Source: Anaerolineaceae bacterium (GTDB lineage: Bacteria > Chloroflexota > Anaerolineae > Anaerolineales > Anaerolineaceae). Taken from it: a DNA stretch of 64,000 bases. The stretch spans positions 124,001 to 188,000 of the forward strand of contig JAURZL010000018.1 of NCBI GenBank assembly GCA_030653365.1, in the 5' to 3' direction. Numbering within the stretch: position 1 is the stretch's first letter; every line of letters starts with the position of its first letter. Shown here in pieces: positions 25,511 through 35,022 of the stretch. The notes beneath the pieces were generated by a model. It worked only from the letters and a program-made list of their open reading frames with translations. It did not search any database and was not told where the DNA came from. A program made the position numbers and the translations under genes.

Positions 25511-27832
25511 ATGATTTCATACAAATGGGTAGAAAAAAGAAACCTACCAGTTTCTAAAGAAATACAGGGTTATTTCAACAATCCATGGGTTCAACAGATT
25601 TTAGCCCGGAATGACATCCACACTATTCAGTCAGCAAGGGAATTCTTAGACTCGTCCTTTTATAAACCCACACCAGCAACTGATCTACCAGACATGGAAA
25701 TCGCTGCAATTCGAATTCTGAAGGCGATTAACCAAAAAGAACGCATTGGCATTTGGGGTGATTTTGATGTTGATGGACAGACTGCAACCACTCTTTTGTA
25801 TGAAGGGTTGAAAAAACTTGGTGCAGATGTGATTTTTTATATTCCAATCCGGGCAAAAGAATCGCATGGTATTCGGCTTGAGTCTCTAAAAGAGTTCCTT
25901 AAGAATGAAATTTCAGTATTACTAACCTGTGATACAGGAATAAGTGAAAATGAATCTATCGATTATGCCAACAGCCAAGAGATAGATGTTTTGATTACTG
26001 ATCATCACAGCTTGCCAGAAAAACTCCCGGATGCGATGGCATTGGTAAATCCGCAAAGATTACCGGAAAACCATCCATTACGGACATTATCCGGTGTTGG
26101 TGTTGCGTATAAATTGATTGAATATTTATACCAATTAACTGATCGACCCGATGAATCTCTTCAGTTTTTGGATTTGGTAGCAATGGGAACGGTTGCTGAT
26201 GTAGCAATTCTCTCAGGAGATAATCGTTACCTTGTTCAATCTGGATTAAAAATCTTACAAAATCCCGAAAGAATTGGTTTACAGGAAATATATAAAAATA
26301 AGAAATTTATAAATGGAGAAATTACCGAATATCACATATCTTTTTATCTTGCCCCATTATTAAACGCTTTAGGGCGCTTATCTGATGCAAATCCAATTGT
26401 CGAATTCTTGACGACTGATGATATTCAAAAAATTAAAGTCTTTGCTATTCAATTGGAAAACATCAATGAACGTCGCAAATTGATAACTGAACAAATAACG
26501 GATGCTGTCATCTCAAAAATTGAACAGAACAATGAGTTACTCAATGATCCTGCCATTATCATGCACCATTCTGATTGGGAAGCAGGTGTATTGGGAATCG
26601 TTGCAAACCGTCTTGTTGAGATGTATCATAAACCGGCATTATTATTAACAGGAATAGAAGAAACAGGTTATTTTGGTTCAGCAAGATCCATCGACAATTT
26701 AAATATCATTAAAGCGATAAAAACAACGGGGAAATATCTGCAACATTATGGTGGTCACGCAATGGCCGCAGGTCTTTCTCTTCGTCCTGAGAATTTTCAA
26801 ATGTTTAAGAACGAACTCTTTTCTCACATCATCAAAACAATTGGAGATTCAATCTTACAAAAAGAATTAATAATTGATGGCTATATTAATTTTGATTTGA
26901 TCAATTTGGAATTCGTAAAAGAATTAGAGAGATTAGCCCCATTTGGACCAGGTAATCCTGCACCAATTTTCGCCAGTAAAAATGTAGTAATTGAAAGTCT
27001 CCGAAAAATTGGTAAGAAATCGGAACACCTGAAGTTTAAAGCCTCTGATGCACAGGAGAATATCCAGGAATTCTTATGGTGGCGTGGTGCTTTGGATCAA
27101 GTTCCTGAAGAGAAAGTGGATCTGGCGTTTAATTTACATAGCTCAAATTATCAGGGGCAACGAAGAATTCAAGTAGAAATAATTACCGTCAGACCCTCCG
27201 AAACGACATTACTTGAGATTAAATCAAATGAAGAATCAATCGTTGTGATGGATTATCGATTAACGAATCCTCCAGATCCAAATTGGATGAATCCATATAA
27301 TCAAATACTCTGGTATCAGGAAGGTCAAGAAAAAAAATATTCCCCTTCCTTCAACCGGCACAATTTGTTTCCTTCTGAAACATTAATTATCTATACGATC
27401 CCCCCGAATCTGATTGAATTAAGAAAAGCATACTTTACTGTGAAACCCAGGAACTTAATCCTTTTTGGCAATTTTCCTATAGAAAGATCTGTAAATGTTT
27501 TAATAAAGACAATCGCTGGAATGTTGTTGCATTGTATGAAAAATAAAAATGGATTATTCCAATCAATAGACATCGCGATTGCTACTGGTCAAAGAATCGT
27601 AACCGTTGAATCGATCTGTCGATATTTGAATGCAATTGGTGAAATCACCTTATCAGAACATCCTGATACCCAATGGCTGGTTAAGTTGGGCGGAGAAATT
27701 AATAACGAAAAAGCTGATTTCTACAAAAATCATATTGATTTTCTGCACAAAGAGACCATTGCTTTTCAAAAATGGTATCTTGAAACTAGTTTAGAAAATC
27801 TGAAAAGCTCAATCTTTAATTATCTAAAGTAA
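25511..27832 (+). CDS. recJ: Single-stranded-DNA exonuclease RecJ
   Basis: RecJ degrades 5'-tailed single-stranded DNA in recombination and repair. The DHH phosphoesterase motifs are GDFDVDGQTAT (residues about 80-90), LLTCDTG, LITDHHSLPE and VAMGTVADVA; the DHHA1 part has YGGHAMAAG. An OB-like domain follows (LAPFGPGNPAPIFAS). The protein is 773 residues, longer than typical RecJ (about 570), with an extra C-terminal segment of roughly 200 residues that I cannot assign. It starts 2 bases after the nuclease gene, so helicase, nuclease and RecJ form one DNA end-processing operon. Confidence 0.92.
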   Translation: MISYKWVEKRNLPVSKEIQGYFNNPWVQQILARNDIHTIQSAREFLDSSFYKPTPATDLPDMEIAAIRILKAINQKERIGIWGDFDVDGQTATTLLYEGLKKLGADVIFYIPIRAKESHGIRLESLKEFLKNEISVLLTCDTGISENESIDYANSQEIDVLITDHHSLPEKLPDAMALVNPQRLPENHPLRTLSGVGVAYKLIEYLYQLTDRPDESLQFLDLVAMGTVADVAILSGDNRYLVQSGLKILQNPERIGLQEIYKNKKFINGEITEYHISFYLAPLLNALGRLSDANPIVEFLTTDDIQKIKVFAIQLENINERRKLITEQITDAVISKIEQNNELLNDPAIIMHHSDWEAGVLGIVANRLVEMYHKPALLLTGIEETGYFGSARSIDNLNIIKAIKTTGKYLQHYGGHAMAAGLSLRPENFQMFKNELFSHIIKTIGDSILQKELIIDGYINFDLINLEFVKELERLAPFGPGNPAPIFASKNVVIESLRKIGKKSEHLKFKASDAQENIQEFLWWRGALDQVPEEKVDLAFNLHSSNYQGQRRIQVEIITVRPSETTLLEIKSNEESIVVMDYRLTNPPDPNWMNPYNQILWYQEGQEKKYSPSFNRHNLFPSETLIIYTIPPNLIELRKAYFTVKPRNLILFGNFPIERSVNVLIKTIAGMLLHCMKNKNGLFQSIDIAIATGQRIVTVESICRYLNAIGEITLSEHPDTQWLVKLGGEINNEKADFYKNHIDFLHKETIAFQKWYLETSLENLKSSIFNYLK

Positions 27833-28018
27833 TTTTTTCTATTTTTTTATAGCGATCAATCACGGTTTATTGAGAAGAAACATTTTTTTTATTTTTGAAT
27901 TCTTTTTGGATTTTATAATTTGGAAACCGTACAAAATTTATTTCTTTCACCAAACCACCTGTCTCACTTCCTCTCCCTGTTTTACCCAATTTATGATAAA
28001 CTTGGAACTAATATGGGC

Positions 28019-28074
28019 GGCAACAATGTTGTCACCTTTCCGCTTCTGGCAGAAACTGAATAATGACCGGAAGC
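28019..28074 (+). promoter_or_regulatory. Leader hairpins upstream of rpsF, possible S6:S18 autoregulatory site
   Basis: The 269-nt gap before rpsF holds two hairpins: GGCAAC/GTTGTC (28019-28024 with 28028-28033, loop AAT) and GCTTCTGG/CCGGAAGC (28042-28049 with 28067-28074, one G-U pair). The second ends 11 bases before the Shine-Dalgarno. Many bacteria regulate rpsF operons by S6:S18 binding to a leader hairpin containing CCG; CCG occurs at 28040-28042 and 28067-28069. The match to that motif is not established here. Confidence 0.35.
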
Positions 28075-28101
28075 AAACCCGAGGAAAGGAGGAAGTTTAA
28101 C

Positions 28102-28386
28102 ATGCGCAATTATGAGTTAATGGTTTTACTTCAACCAGATTTGGATGAAACAGCCTTTGGTGATGTTACATCTAAAGTTACTGGTTGGGTAACTGATAGT
28201 GGCGGAACAGTTGAAAAAACTGTTGATTGGGGAAATCGCCGAATGGCTTATCAAATTCACAAACAACGTGATAGTCATTACGTGCTTTTCCACATTAATT
28301 TGTCACCTACAGCTACCATGGAATTGGAACGTAATATTCGCTTTTTAGAGCCAGTCATGCGCCACATGCTTTCTTTGGCTGAATAA
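28102..28386 (+). CDS. rpsF: 30S ribosomal protein S6
   Basis: S6 binds the central domain of 16S rRNA together with S18. The N-terminus RNYELMVLLQPDLDE is typical, and KTVDWGNRRMAYQIHKQRDSH is the conserved middle segment; the protein ends near the usual position (94 residues). AAAGGAGGAA sits 7 bases before ATG 28102. It is followed by ssb and rpsR in the common rpsF-ssb-rpsR order. Confidence 0.96.
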   Translation: MRNYELMVLLQPDLDETAFGDVTSKVTGWVTDSGGTVEKTVDWGNRRMAYQIHKQRDSHYVLFHINLSPTATMELERNIRFLEPVMRHMLSLAE

Positions 28387-28441
28387 AGAGTTGTTGTTGT
28401 GAAGAATGAAGTTGGTTGTCTCTCACCACACGGAGTTGTTT

Positions 28442-28837
28442 ATGGGTAGAGGTTTGAACAAGGTTATGATCATTGGATACCTGGGACGGGATCCTGAGAT
28501 GCGGTTAACCCCCTCAGGAAGGTCTGTGACTACATTTATCATCGCCTGCAATCGTTCTTGGAATTCATCAGATGGCGAACGCCACCTTGAGACAGAATGG
28601 TTCAATATTGTAACCTGGGGAAATCTCGCAGAAATCTGTAAACAATACCTGTTCAAAGGTCTACAGGTATACATCGAAGGCAGGCTTCAATCAAGACGTT
28701 GGGAAGATACAGAAGGTTGTAAACATACCAGCGTTGAAATTGTTGCTTCTGAAATGATGATCCTGGGAGATCGGAAAGATACCAATCAACAAATTCCTTC
28801 ATCTAATATTGAACTAAACGAAAATTATTCCGTATAG
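28442..28837 (+). CDS. ssb: Single-stranded DNA-binding protein
   Basis: SSB coats single-stranded DNA during replication and repair. The OB fold shows [43 protein letters not shown] and [17 protein letters not shown]. The protein has 131 residues, with a short tail ending ELNENYSV. The usual acidic, DDDIPF-like tip that recruits partner proteins is not present. Start is ATG 28442 behind CGGAG; other in-frame starts upstream lack a ribosome site. It may be a compact SSB, with a second copy elsewhere in the genome. Confidence 0.93.
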   Translation: MGRGLNKVMIIGYLGRDPEMRLTPSGRSVTTFIIACNRSWNSSDGERHLETEWFNIVTWGNLAEICKQYLFKGLQVYIEGRLQSRRWEDTEGCKHTSVEIVASEMMILGDRKDTNQQIPSSNIELNENYSV

Positions 28838-28848
28838 GAGAAAACGAA

Positions 28849-29121
28849 ATGACAAACGAAAATGGTCAATTTCGAAGGGGTCCTGGAAATCGCCGAGGTT
28901 TTACTCCCCGTCCAAAAATTTGTCAATTTTGCTCTGACAAAGAAGCAAAAATCAATTACAAAGACATAGATTTATTACGCCGCTATGTTATGGAAGATGG
29001 GAAAATCCGACCACGCCGACAAACAGGCACATGTGCCAAACACCAAAGAGAAATCGCCGCTGCTGTTAAAAAAGCTCGCTTTGTGGCACTTTTACCTTTC
29101 GTTGCATCTATGGAAGATTAA
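28849..29121 (+). CDS. rpsR: 30S ribosomal protein S18 (zinc-ribbon form)
   Basis: S18 partners S6 in the 30S platform. The conserved core [13 protein letters not shown] and [10 protein letters not shown] are present. Cysteines in ICQFC, plus Cys and His in TCAKHQR, suggest the zinc-binding (C+) form. The length of 90 residues is normal. The ATG lies 11 bases after the ssb stop with GGAG upstream. Confidence 0.96.
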   Translation: MTNENGQFRRGPGNRRGFTPRPKICQFCSDKEAKINYKDIDLLRRYVMEDGKIRPRRQTGTCAKHQREIAAAVKKARFVALLPFVASMED

Positions 29122-29148
29122 TTCAACCATAATCACAAAATAATATAA

Positions 29149-29183
29149 GGGCATGGTGTGGTATGACCGCCCATGCTTTTTTT
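29149..29183 (+). terminator. Terminator after rpsR
   Basis: GCATGG (29151-29156) pairs with CCATGC (29171-29176), and GTGG pairs with CCGC inside, around a TATGA loop. Seven T follow. It separates the ribosomal operon from the parvulin gene. Confidence 0.8.
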
Positions 29184-29203
29184 ATCTAATTGAGGTTTTA
29201 TTT

Positions 29204-30487
29204 ATGTCGCATCCACCTGCAAAAAAAATCGTATCCAAAAAACATAAAGCACGCTTGCAACAGGAACAACAAAAGAGAAAAACGGTTATCATCATATCTG
29301 GCATCATCTTTGCGTTAATCCTGGTGGTTCTACTCTACGGCATTTTAGATGAAACTTTTCTAAAAATGCGAAAACCAGTAGCAAAAGTTGGTGATGTTAC
29401 GATTAAGTCCGAAGAATTTATAAAAACGGTTAAACTGGAACGCCAACAAATGAATGGTCAGGCTTTCCAATATGAGTCTTATAAACAATTCTTTGCATTT
29501 GATGAACAAAACACAGCCTATTTTGATAGTCTGATCCAACAAATTCAATCACAAATGGCAATCCCTGAAAGTGTCGGTGCTTCTGTCCTAGATAAAATGA
29601 TTGATCAAAAAGTTATCAGTTTTTATGCAGAAGAGAACAACATTGAAGCCACTGATCAGGAAATTCAAGAAGCCATTCAAAGAGATTTTGCATATTTTCC
29701 AAATGGTACGCCTACACCTGGAGCCACAGCCTCTCCTTTCGCGACTTCCACGCTGAATCCCACTCAATATGCACTCGTTACCGCTACTCCCACATTGGAA
29801 CCAACTGAAGAATTGACAGAGTCAGAAGAAGCGGTCGTTGAAACAGAAGTGGTCGTTGATGAGTTGGCTGCCACTGCAACCCCGTTGCCATCCCCAACAG
29901 AATATACGGAAAGCTTATATCAGGAAAATTATCAGGCGTTTATCAAGAATTTTTCCAATATCGGCTTGTCAGAAAGCGATGTTCTTGAACTTTATCGCAT
30001 TCAGATTTTAAGCCAGAAAGTTTTTGAAAAGATTGTTGTAGATGTTCCTTCCGAAGAAGAACAATTATGGGCACGTCATATTTTGGTTGCCACTTTAGAA
30101 GAAGCTAAAAATGTGTTGCAGCGTATAGAAGATGGAGAGGATTGGACTCTCCTCGCCGCTGAATTATCCACAGACACCAGCAATAAAGATCTTGGTGGTG
30201 ACCTTAATTGGTTTGGCCTCAATAAAATGGTCTCCGAATTTGAAACAGCAGCCTTTGCTTTAAATATAGGTGAAATCAGTGAACCTATCGAGACGCAATT
30301 CGGCTTTCACATCATTCAATTATTAGGCCGGGAAACCCGTCCAATTGAAAGCGCTCAATTGGATCAGAACAAACAGACAGTTTTTAACGAATGGTTGACC
30401 GCAGAAAAAGAAAAATACACCATCGAGAAATATGAAGATATTTGGACAAGTATAGTCCCAGACACTCCTGCATTTGGAGAACAATAA
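29204..30487 (+). CDS. Membrane-anchored parvulin-type peptidyl-prolyl isomerase (PpiC/SurA/PrsA-like)
   Basis: This is an extracytoplasmic foldase. A basic N-terminus (KKIVSKKHKARLQ) precedes one membrane helix (about residues 27-48). A SurA-N-like helical region follows, then a low-complexity Thr/Pro linker (PTPGATASPFATSTLNPTQ) near residue 180. The parvulin domain is at about 285-385: ARHILVATLEEAKNVLQRI, LSTDTSNKDLGGDLNWFG and GFHIIQLLGRE. The start is ATG 29204 with GAGGT upstream, not an earlier in-frame codon that would put coding sequence in the terminator. It ends at a strong bidirectional terminator. Confidence 0.88.
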   Translation: MSHPPAKKIVSKKHKARLQQEQQKRKTVIIISGIIFALILVVLLYGILDETFLKMRKPVAKVGDVTIKSEEFIKTVKLERQQMNGQAFQYESYKQFFAFDEQNTAYFDSLIQQIQSQMAIPESVGASVLDKMIDQKVISFYAEENNIEATDQEIQEAIQRDFAYFPNGTPTPGATASPFATSTLNPTQYALVTATPTLEPTEELTESEEAVVETEVVVDELAATATPLPSPTEYTESLYQENYQAFIKNFSNIGLSESDVLELYRIQILSQKVFEKIVVDVPSEEEQLWARHILVATLEEAKNVLQRIEDGEDWTLLAAELSTDTSNKDLGGDLNWFGLNKMVSEFETAAFALNIGEISEPIETQFGFHIIQLLGRETRPIESAQLDQNKQTVFNEWLTAEKEKYTIEKYEDIWTSIVPDTPAFGEQ

Positions 30488-30490
30488 TCT

Positions 30491-30523
30491 AAAAAAATCG
30501 GGCGCAATGCCCGATTTTTTTTA
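30491..30523. terminator. Bidirectional terminator between the parvulin gene and smc
   Basis: AAATCGGGC / GCCCGATTT forms a GC-rich stem with a CAAT-type loop, A run on one side and T run on the other, so it can serve both convergent genes. Confidence 0.9.
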
Positions 30524-33500
30524 TTTCACCAATTCGTCGCTGACTTCATCCAGCTTCAGAGAAATCATCTGGCTGGCGGAATCTCTTCCCATGGTTATAC
30601 CATATATAACATCTGCTGCTTGAACCGTGTTTCGATTATGGGTTATTACAATAAATTGAATTGTTTGACTCAATTCATGCAGCAAATCACAAAATCTTCC
30701 AACATTCGATTCGTCTAATGCTGCATCAACTTCATCCAGCACACAAAACGGTGTTGGTGAGACGCGTAATAAAGCAAAAATTAAAGCAACCGCTGTTAAG
30801 CTTCGTTCACCACCGGACAGTAAAGACAATCCTTGTTCTCTTCTTCCAGGTAGTCTGGCTTCAATTTCGATTCCAGTAATATTAAAATTCTCTTCATCAG
30901 TTAGATATAATTTTGCTGATCCGCCACCAAACAATCTGGTAAAAAGATCTGTAAATTCTAAAGAAACTGCATCGAAAGTTTTCCTGAATTCTCGTTGCAT
31001 AAGTTCATCTAATTCAGAAATCACTTGCCTGAGATCCAGATCAGCCCTTTTTAGGTCCTCGACTTGAGCTGAAAGAAACTCGTATCTTTCTTTAACAGAA
31101 TGGTATTCTTCTTCAGCTTCAGGATTAATCGGTCCAATTCTACGCATTTGTGCTCTTTGTCGATTAATATTCTCTTCCAAATTTGATTCAATCTCTACTA
31201 CCAAAGGCAATTGTTCAACCAAACCGTCAAATGGTAAAGGAGTTGGTCCTGATATCGATGAGGAATACTCAAAAGAAACCAAACCAAAATCCTCTTCAAT
31301 TCGCCGTCGTAAATTATCCAGAATATCTCGATTTCTCGAATAATCCAGTTGTCCCTGGGTAACATATCTTTCAGCTATCGTGACGGTTTGTTGTGCATTA
31401 CTTAGTTCTTCTAAATATTTCTCATAAGTTTTCTCTGATGATTTAAGCTCCAGTTCAGCTGGAACAATTTTTTCACGGATTTTTCCAATTTCACTTTGTA
31501 ATTCTTCCTCCTGAACTCGTTTAGAGGCTTTTTCATCATCAATTTCAAGTAAAGCACTTTTGAAATCATCAATTCTTCGAGTTAAAGATTTATACCTTTG
31601 TTTGTTTTGTTCTATGGTAGAACGATTTTCCTGTAATCGTTTTTGAGCTTCATTCGTAGCTCGTTCAACAACTGCAAGATTAGTTTTCCAATGCCCTACT
31701 TCGGATTGAATATCATCGATAGGCAATTCTGATAACCTATCCCGCAATTCATTATTTTCTTTTCTCATATTTTCAATTACTAATTCAATATCAGTCAAAA
31801 ATACCTTTGTAGAATCAACAATCACAATACTTTTTAATATTTGTTGATCAAAGGAAATTATCTGGTTTTCGATCCATTGTTTTCTATGTTTTGATTTTTC
31901 ATAATCCAGATTAGCTTGATTGACATTTTTTTGTTTATTTTGAATATCTGAGATGACTTTTAGTTCTTCTTGATTATTTAGATTGTTTTCTTGATTTATT
32001 AACTTTATTTGATTTTCTAGTTCATCAATTTCTTTTCTAATTTTCAACATTTTTTCACGAGAACCATTGATCAACTCTTGTAGTTCCTGTTTTTGTCTTG
32101 GTCTTGCAATAATCGAGGCTTTACTTTCTTTTCCAGCGAAAATAATTCCATTACCTTGAAAAATTTCTCCGTTGAGTGTAACGATGCGAATTTGGGGTGG
32201 AAATTTTGGTAATGCTTTGCTTGCATTTTCATGTGTATCAACAATGATTGTATTTCCCAACAAGCTATTAATTACAATTTCGTATTTTTTCTCGCATTGA
32301 ATTATTTCGTTCGCTTTGCCTAAAAATCCGTCAATAGCAGGAATTTTTCCCATTTCAGTAGATTTTAACCATTGTATTGGCAGTAAAATCGCCCGACCTT
32401 GATCTCCTTTCACGAGATATTGAATGGCTGCCGTAGGATCAGATTGATCCAACAATACAATCGAATCTAAATATTCACCTAATGCCGCGGCAATTGCTTC
32501 CTCAAATTTATTGGGAACATTAAGGATTTCATTGAGGGGTTGGTAATGACCTGAAAAATCTCCTTTCCTATTGGCATTGATTAGATTTTTTGACCCCTGG
32601 TTGTAACCAATTAAAGATTTTTCAGCTTGTAACAAGGCTTGATATTGAGCATCAAATTTAATTTCTTCAGATTGAATTTGATTAAATAATTTGTTATTTT
32701 CGTGTAAATCTTTTTCAAATATATTTTTTTGGTTCGCAATTTCTTTTAGTTTTTGTTTTATATCACTTATTTTCTTCTCAGCTTCGTTAAGAATGATTTT
32801 TGCCTTTTCAAAATTTGACTCTCTCTCAACAAATTCGTTAAGGACATCAACCTCTTCTTGTTTTAATTTATCTATCGAACTTTGTAGATTAATGATCCGA
32901 TCCTCAAGTTCGTTTAATTTTGCTTTTGATTCAACCGCCTTCGTTTCATTTTCCACAAGAGATTTTCTGTTTCTGTTGAGGTCATTTTCAAGCACAACTC
33001 TTTTTGACAGACGTTCATCCAGCACTTTCTGGACACGTTCCAGATTCGATCTGGCATCCAACACCTCACCCGTTAATTTATCATGATCAACTTCAAGGTT
33101 GGCCAGATTGGTTTCTCTGGATTTTATTTCTTCATCTAATCTCACCAAATCATAATTTTGATTATGTTCCTGGTCATTGAGTGATCTTTGCCTTTCCTCC
33201 AGAACTGCAAGTTCCCTTATCAATTTCTCTAGATTTAGATGAATTCCGGACGATTCAGTATGCCACCCATTCAATTGTTCCCGTTGAGAGGATATTTTAT
33301 TTCGGACTTCTGACAATTGACGCTCGACTTTTTCAAAAATGTCTTTGGCTTTATTTAAATGAACTTCTCTATCCTGAAAAACCAATTTACTTTGAGACAG
33401 ATCTTTCTGTGCATTATTCCAATGGAAACCATACCAAATCCGTAATAGAACCTGGAGATCTGCTTGTAATGTTTTGTATTCCAGGAATCTCCTTGCCTGA

Positions 33501-34126
33501 CGTTCCAGACTTCGAAGTCTTGGTTCCAATTCACTCAGAATATCGGTTACTCTTTCTAAATTATGCCGGGTTTGGTCCAATCGATTGAGAGAGTCTTCTC
33601 TTCGAGAACGATATAAGCCAATACCAGCTGCTTCTTCAAAGAATTTCCTTCTCTCTTCAGGTCTGATCGACAAGGCAGAATCGACCAAACCCTGGCCAAT
33701 TAGTGTATACGTTCTTTCAGCCAGGCCAGACTGACCTAATAATTCTTGAATATCTCTTAATCGAATCCTCTGACCGTTTAATAAATATTCATTTTGCCCA
33801 TCTCGGTAAGCCCGCCTGGTTACAGAAACTTCAGAAAAATCGATCGGCAGCCACCCATCATCATTATTAAAAGTAATTGTAGAAGAAGCCATTCCTGCCC
33901 GGGATCGTCCATCGCTCCCTGCAAAAATCATATCTTCAGTTTTTCTCCCCCGCAATAATCGATACGATTGTTCTCCCAATACCCAACGAATTGCATCCGC
34001 AATATTGGATTTTCCAGAGCCATTTGGACCTACTACAGCAGTTATTTTCCCAGGGAATTCAAAAATTATTTTACTGGCAAATGTTTTGTATCCTTGAAGT
34101 TCTAAAGACTTTAATCTTGATTTCAT
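30521..34126 (-). CDS. smc: Chromosome segregation ATPase SMC
   Basis: SMC is the condensin ATPase that loops and compacts the chromosome with ScpA and ScpB. The protein has 1201 residues. The N-terminal head has Walker A GPNGSGKSN (about 32-40) and YTLIGQGLVDSALS. Long coiled coils flank a hinge at about 515-650 (FSGHYQPLNEILNV to GNGIIFAGKES). The C-terminal head has the signature LSGGERSLTAVAL and Walker B FCVLDEVDAALDE. It lies 21 bases downstream of rnc, and scpA is nearby at 36327; scpB is not in the window. Confidence 0.96.
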   Translation of the reverse strand: MKSRLKSLELQGYKTFASKIIFEFPGKITAVVGPNGSGKSNIADAIRWVLGEQSYRLLRGRKTEDMIFAGSDGRSRAGMASSTITFNNDDGWLPIDFSEVSVTRRAYRDGQNEYLLNGQRIRLRDIQELLGQSGLAERTYTLIGQGLVDSALSIRPEERRKFFEEAAGIGLYRSRREDSLNRLDQTRHNLERVTDILSELEPRLRSLERQARRFLEYKTLQADLQVLLRIWYGFHWNNAQKDLSQSKLVFQDREVHLNKAKDIFEKVERQLSEVRNKISSQREQLNGWHTESSGIHLNLEKLIRELAVLEERQRSLNDQEHNQNYDLVRLDEEIKSRETNLANLEVDHDKLTGEVLDARSNLERVQKVLDERLSKRVVLENDLNRNRKSLVENETKAVESKAKLNELEDRIINLQSSIDKLKQEEVDVLNEFVERESNFEKAKIILNEAEKKISDIKQKLKEIANQKNIFEKDLHENNKLFNQIQSEEIKFDAQYQALLQAEKSLIGYNQGSKNLINANRKGDFSGHYQPLNEILNVPNKFEEAIAAALGEYLDSIVLLDQSDPTAAIQYLVKGDQGRAILLPIQWLKSTEMGKIPAIDGFLGKANEIIQCEKKYEIVINSLLGNTIIVDTHENASKALPKFPPQIRIVTLNGEIFQGNGIIFAGKESKASIIARPRQKQELQELINGSREKMLKIRKEIDELENQIKLINQENNLNNQEELKVISDIQNKQKNVNQANLDYEKSKHRKQWIENQIISFDQQILKSIVIVDSTKVFLTDIELVIENMRKENNELRDRLSELPIDDIQSEVGHWKTNLAVVERATNEAQKRLQENRSTIEQNKQRYKSLTRRIDDFKSALLEIDDEKASKRVQEEELQSEIGKIREKIVPAELELKSSEKTYEKYLEELSNAQQTVTIAERYVTQGQLDYSRNRDILDNLRRRIEEDFGLVSFEYSSSISGPTPLPFDGLVEQLPLVVEIESNLEENINRQRAQMRRIGPINPEAEEEYHSVKERYEFLSAQVEDLKRADLDLRQVISELDELMQREFRKTFDAVSLEFTDLFTRLFGGGSAKLYLTDEENFNITGIEIEARLPGRREQGLSLLSGGERSLTAVALIFALLRVSPTPFCVLDEVDAALDESNVGRFCDLLHELSQTIQFIVITHNRNTVQAADVIYGITMGRDSASQMISLKLDEVSDELVK

Positions 34127-34147
34127 TAATCATTTGCTCCAATGAAA

Positions 34148-34888
34148 TTAATCATCTATTTTTTTCATTTTTTGAACAAGACCCAGACGGATCAATGCCT
34201 GTTGAGCAGCAATTTTCGCAGCCGCCTGTTTACTTGGTCCTGCCCCACTTCCAAATGGCTCACCATTGAGAATCACATCAACTTCAAAGATTTTTGAGTG
34301 GTCTGGGCCAAAAGAATTTTTTGTCACATAAGATGGAGCAAAGTATCCTTGTGATTGTGCCCATTCTTGAAACAAACTCTTCGGATCTTCATTTTTATTA
34401 TTCAATAAAATATCTTCAGAAGCTTCTATTAGAAGTGTTTCTAAAAAGTCATTGACCGCAGGAATTCCACCATCCAAATAGAGTGCTCCAACAACTGCTT
34501 CGAAGGTATCACACAACAAAGCCGGTCGCGTTCTTCCTCCAGCCTGATCTTCTCCGCGACCTAGCCTCATAGCTCTACCTAAATCAATTTGCTCAGCAAA
34601 AACAGCGAGTTGCTCTGTGTGGACGAGTGCGGATCTCATTCTCGTCAAATCACCTTCAGGCATCTCAGGAAAATGATGGTACAACCATGATCCCACCACA
34701 AAATCTAACACAGCATCACCCAGAAATTCCAAACGCTCATTATCTTCTAAGGCTTCAGAATGCTCATTTAAGAAAGAACGATGTGTTAGCGCTCTACTTA
34801 ACAATAACCAATCTGTAATCTTTAACCCAATCCGGGTTGCTAATTCTTGAGGGCTCTCCAACTCAGGAGTGTGATCAACACGTTTCAT
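34148..34888 (-). CDS. rnc: Ribonuclease III
   Basis: RNase III cleaves double-stranded RNA in rRNA and mRNA processing. The catalytic signature ERLEFLGDAVLDFVV and the second acidic cluster DTFEAVVGALYLDGG are intact. A double-stranded-RNA-binding domain closes the protein (DPKSLFQEWAQSQG to SGAGPSKQAAAKIAAQQAL). Length is 246 residues. It is the first gene of a minus-strand rnc-smc pair, a common arrangement. Confidence 0.96.
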   Translation of the reverse strand: MKRVDHTPELESPQELATRIGLKITDWLLLSRALTHRSFLNEHSEALEDNERLEFLGDAVLDFVVGSWLYHHFPEMPEGDLTRMRSALVHTEQLAVFAEQIDLGRAMRLGRGEDQAGGRTRPALLCDTFEAVVGALYLDGGIPAVNDFLETLLIEASEDILLNNKNEDPKSLFQEWAQSQGYFAPSYVTKNSFGPDHSKIFEVDVILNGEPFGSGAGPSKQAAAKIAAQQALIRLGLVQKMKKIDD

Positions 34889-35022
34889 ACGCTACCTCCC
34901 AAGAACTTATGATGCGGAAGCCACCTCACTCAAAAAAATCAAGTAGCTTACGCCCCAAAAGTTCTTCTTCGATTTCTAATCAATTATATTGTGCTTTTAA
35001 TATTGTATCAATGCTGCTGGAT

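Noticed and set aside
27853-27878. Eighth full copy of the intergenic repeat
   Set aside because: Only the 3' end CACGGTTTATTGAGA matches. The remaining 70 nt of the consensus are absent, so at most it is a truncated relic.
27870-28100. Open frame of 76 codons upstream of rpsF
   Set aside because: It has no ribosome site, a biased Phe-rich composition, and covers the leader hairpins and the rpsF Shine-Dalgarno.
32691-33086. Second long open frame opposite smc, rich in Ser and Phe
   Set aside because: It is the complement of a Glu/Lys/Arg-rich coiled coil, a typical shadow, without homology or a start signal.
33181-33588. Long open frame opposite smc
   Set aside because: It is antisense to a strongly conserved coding region, has no ribosome site and its composition mirrors the coiled-coil codons of smc.
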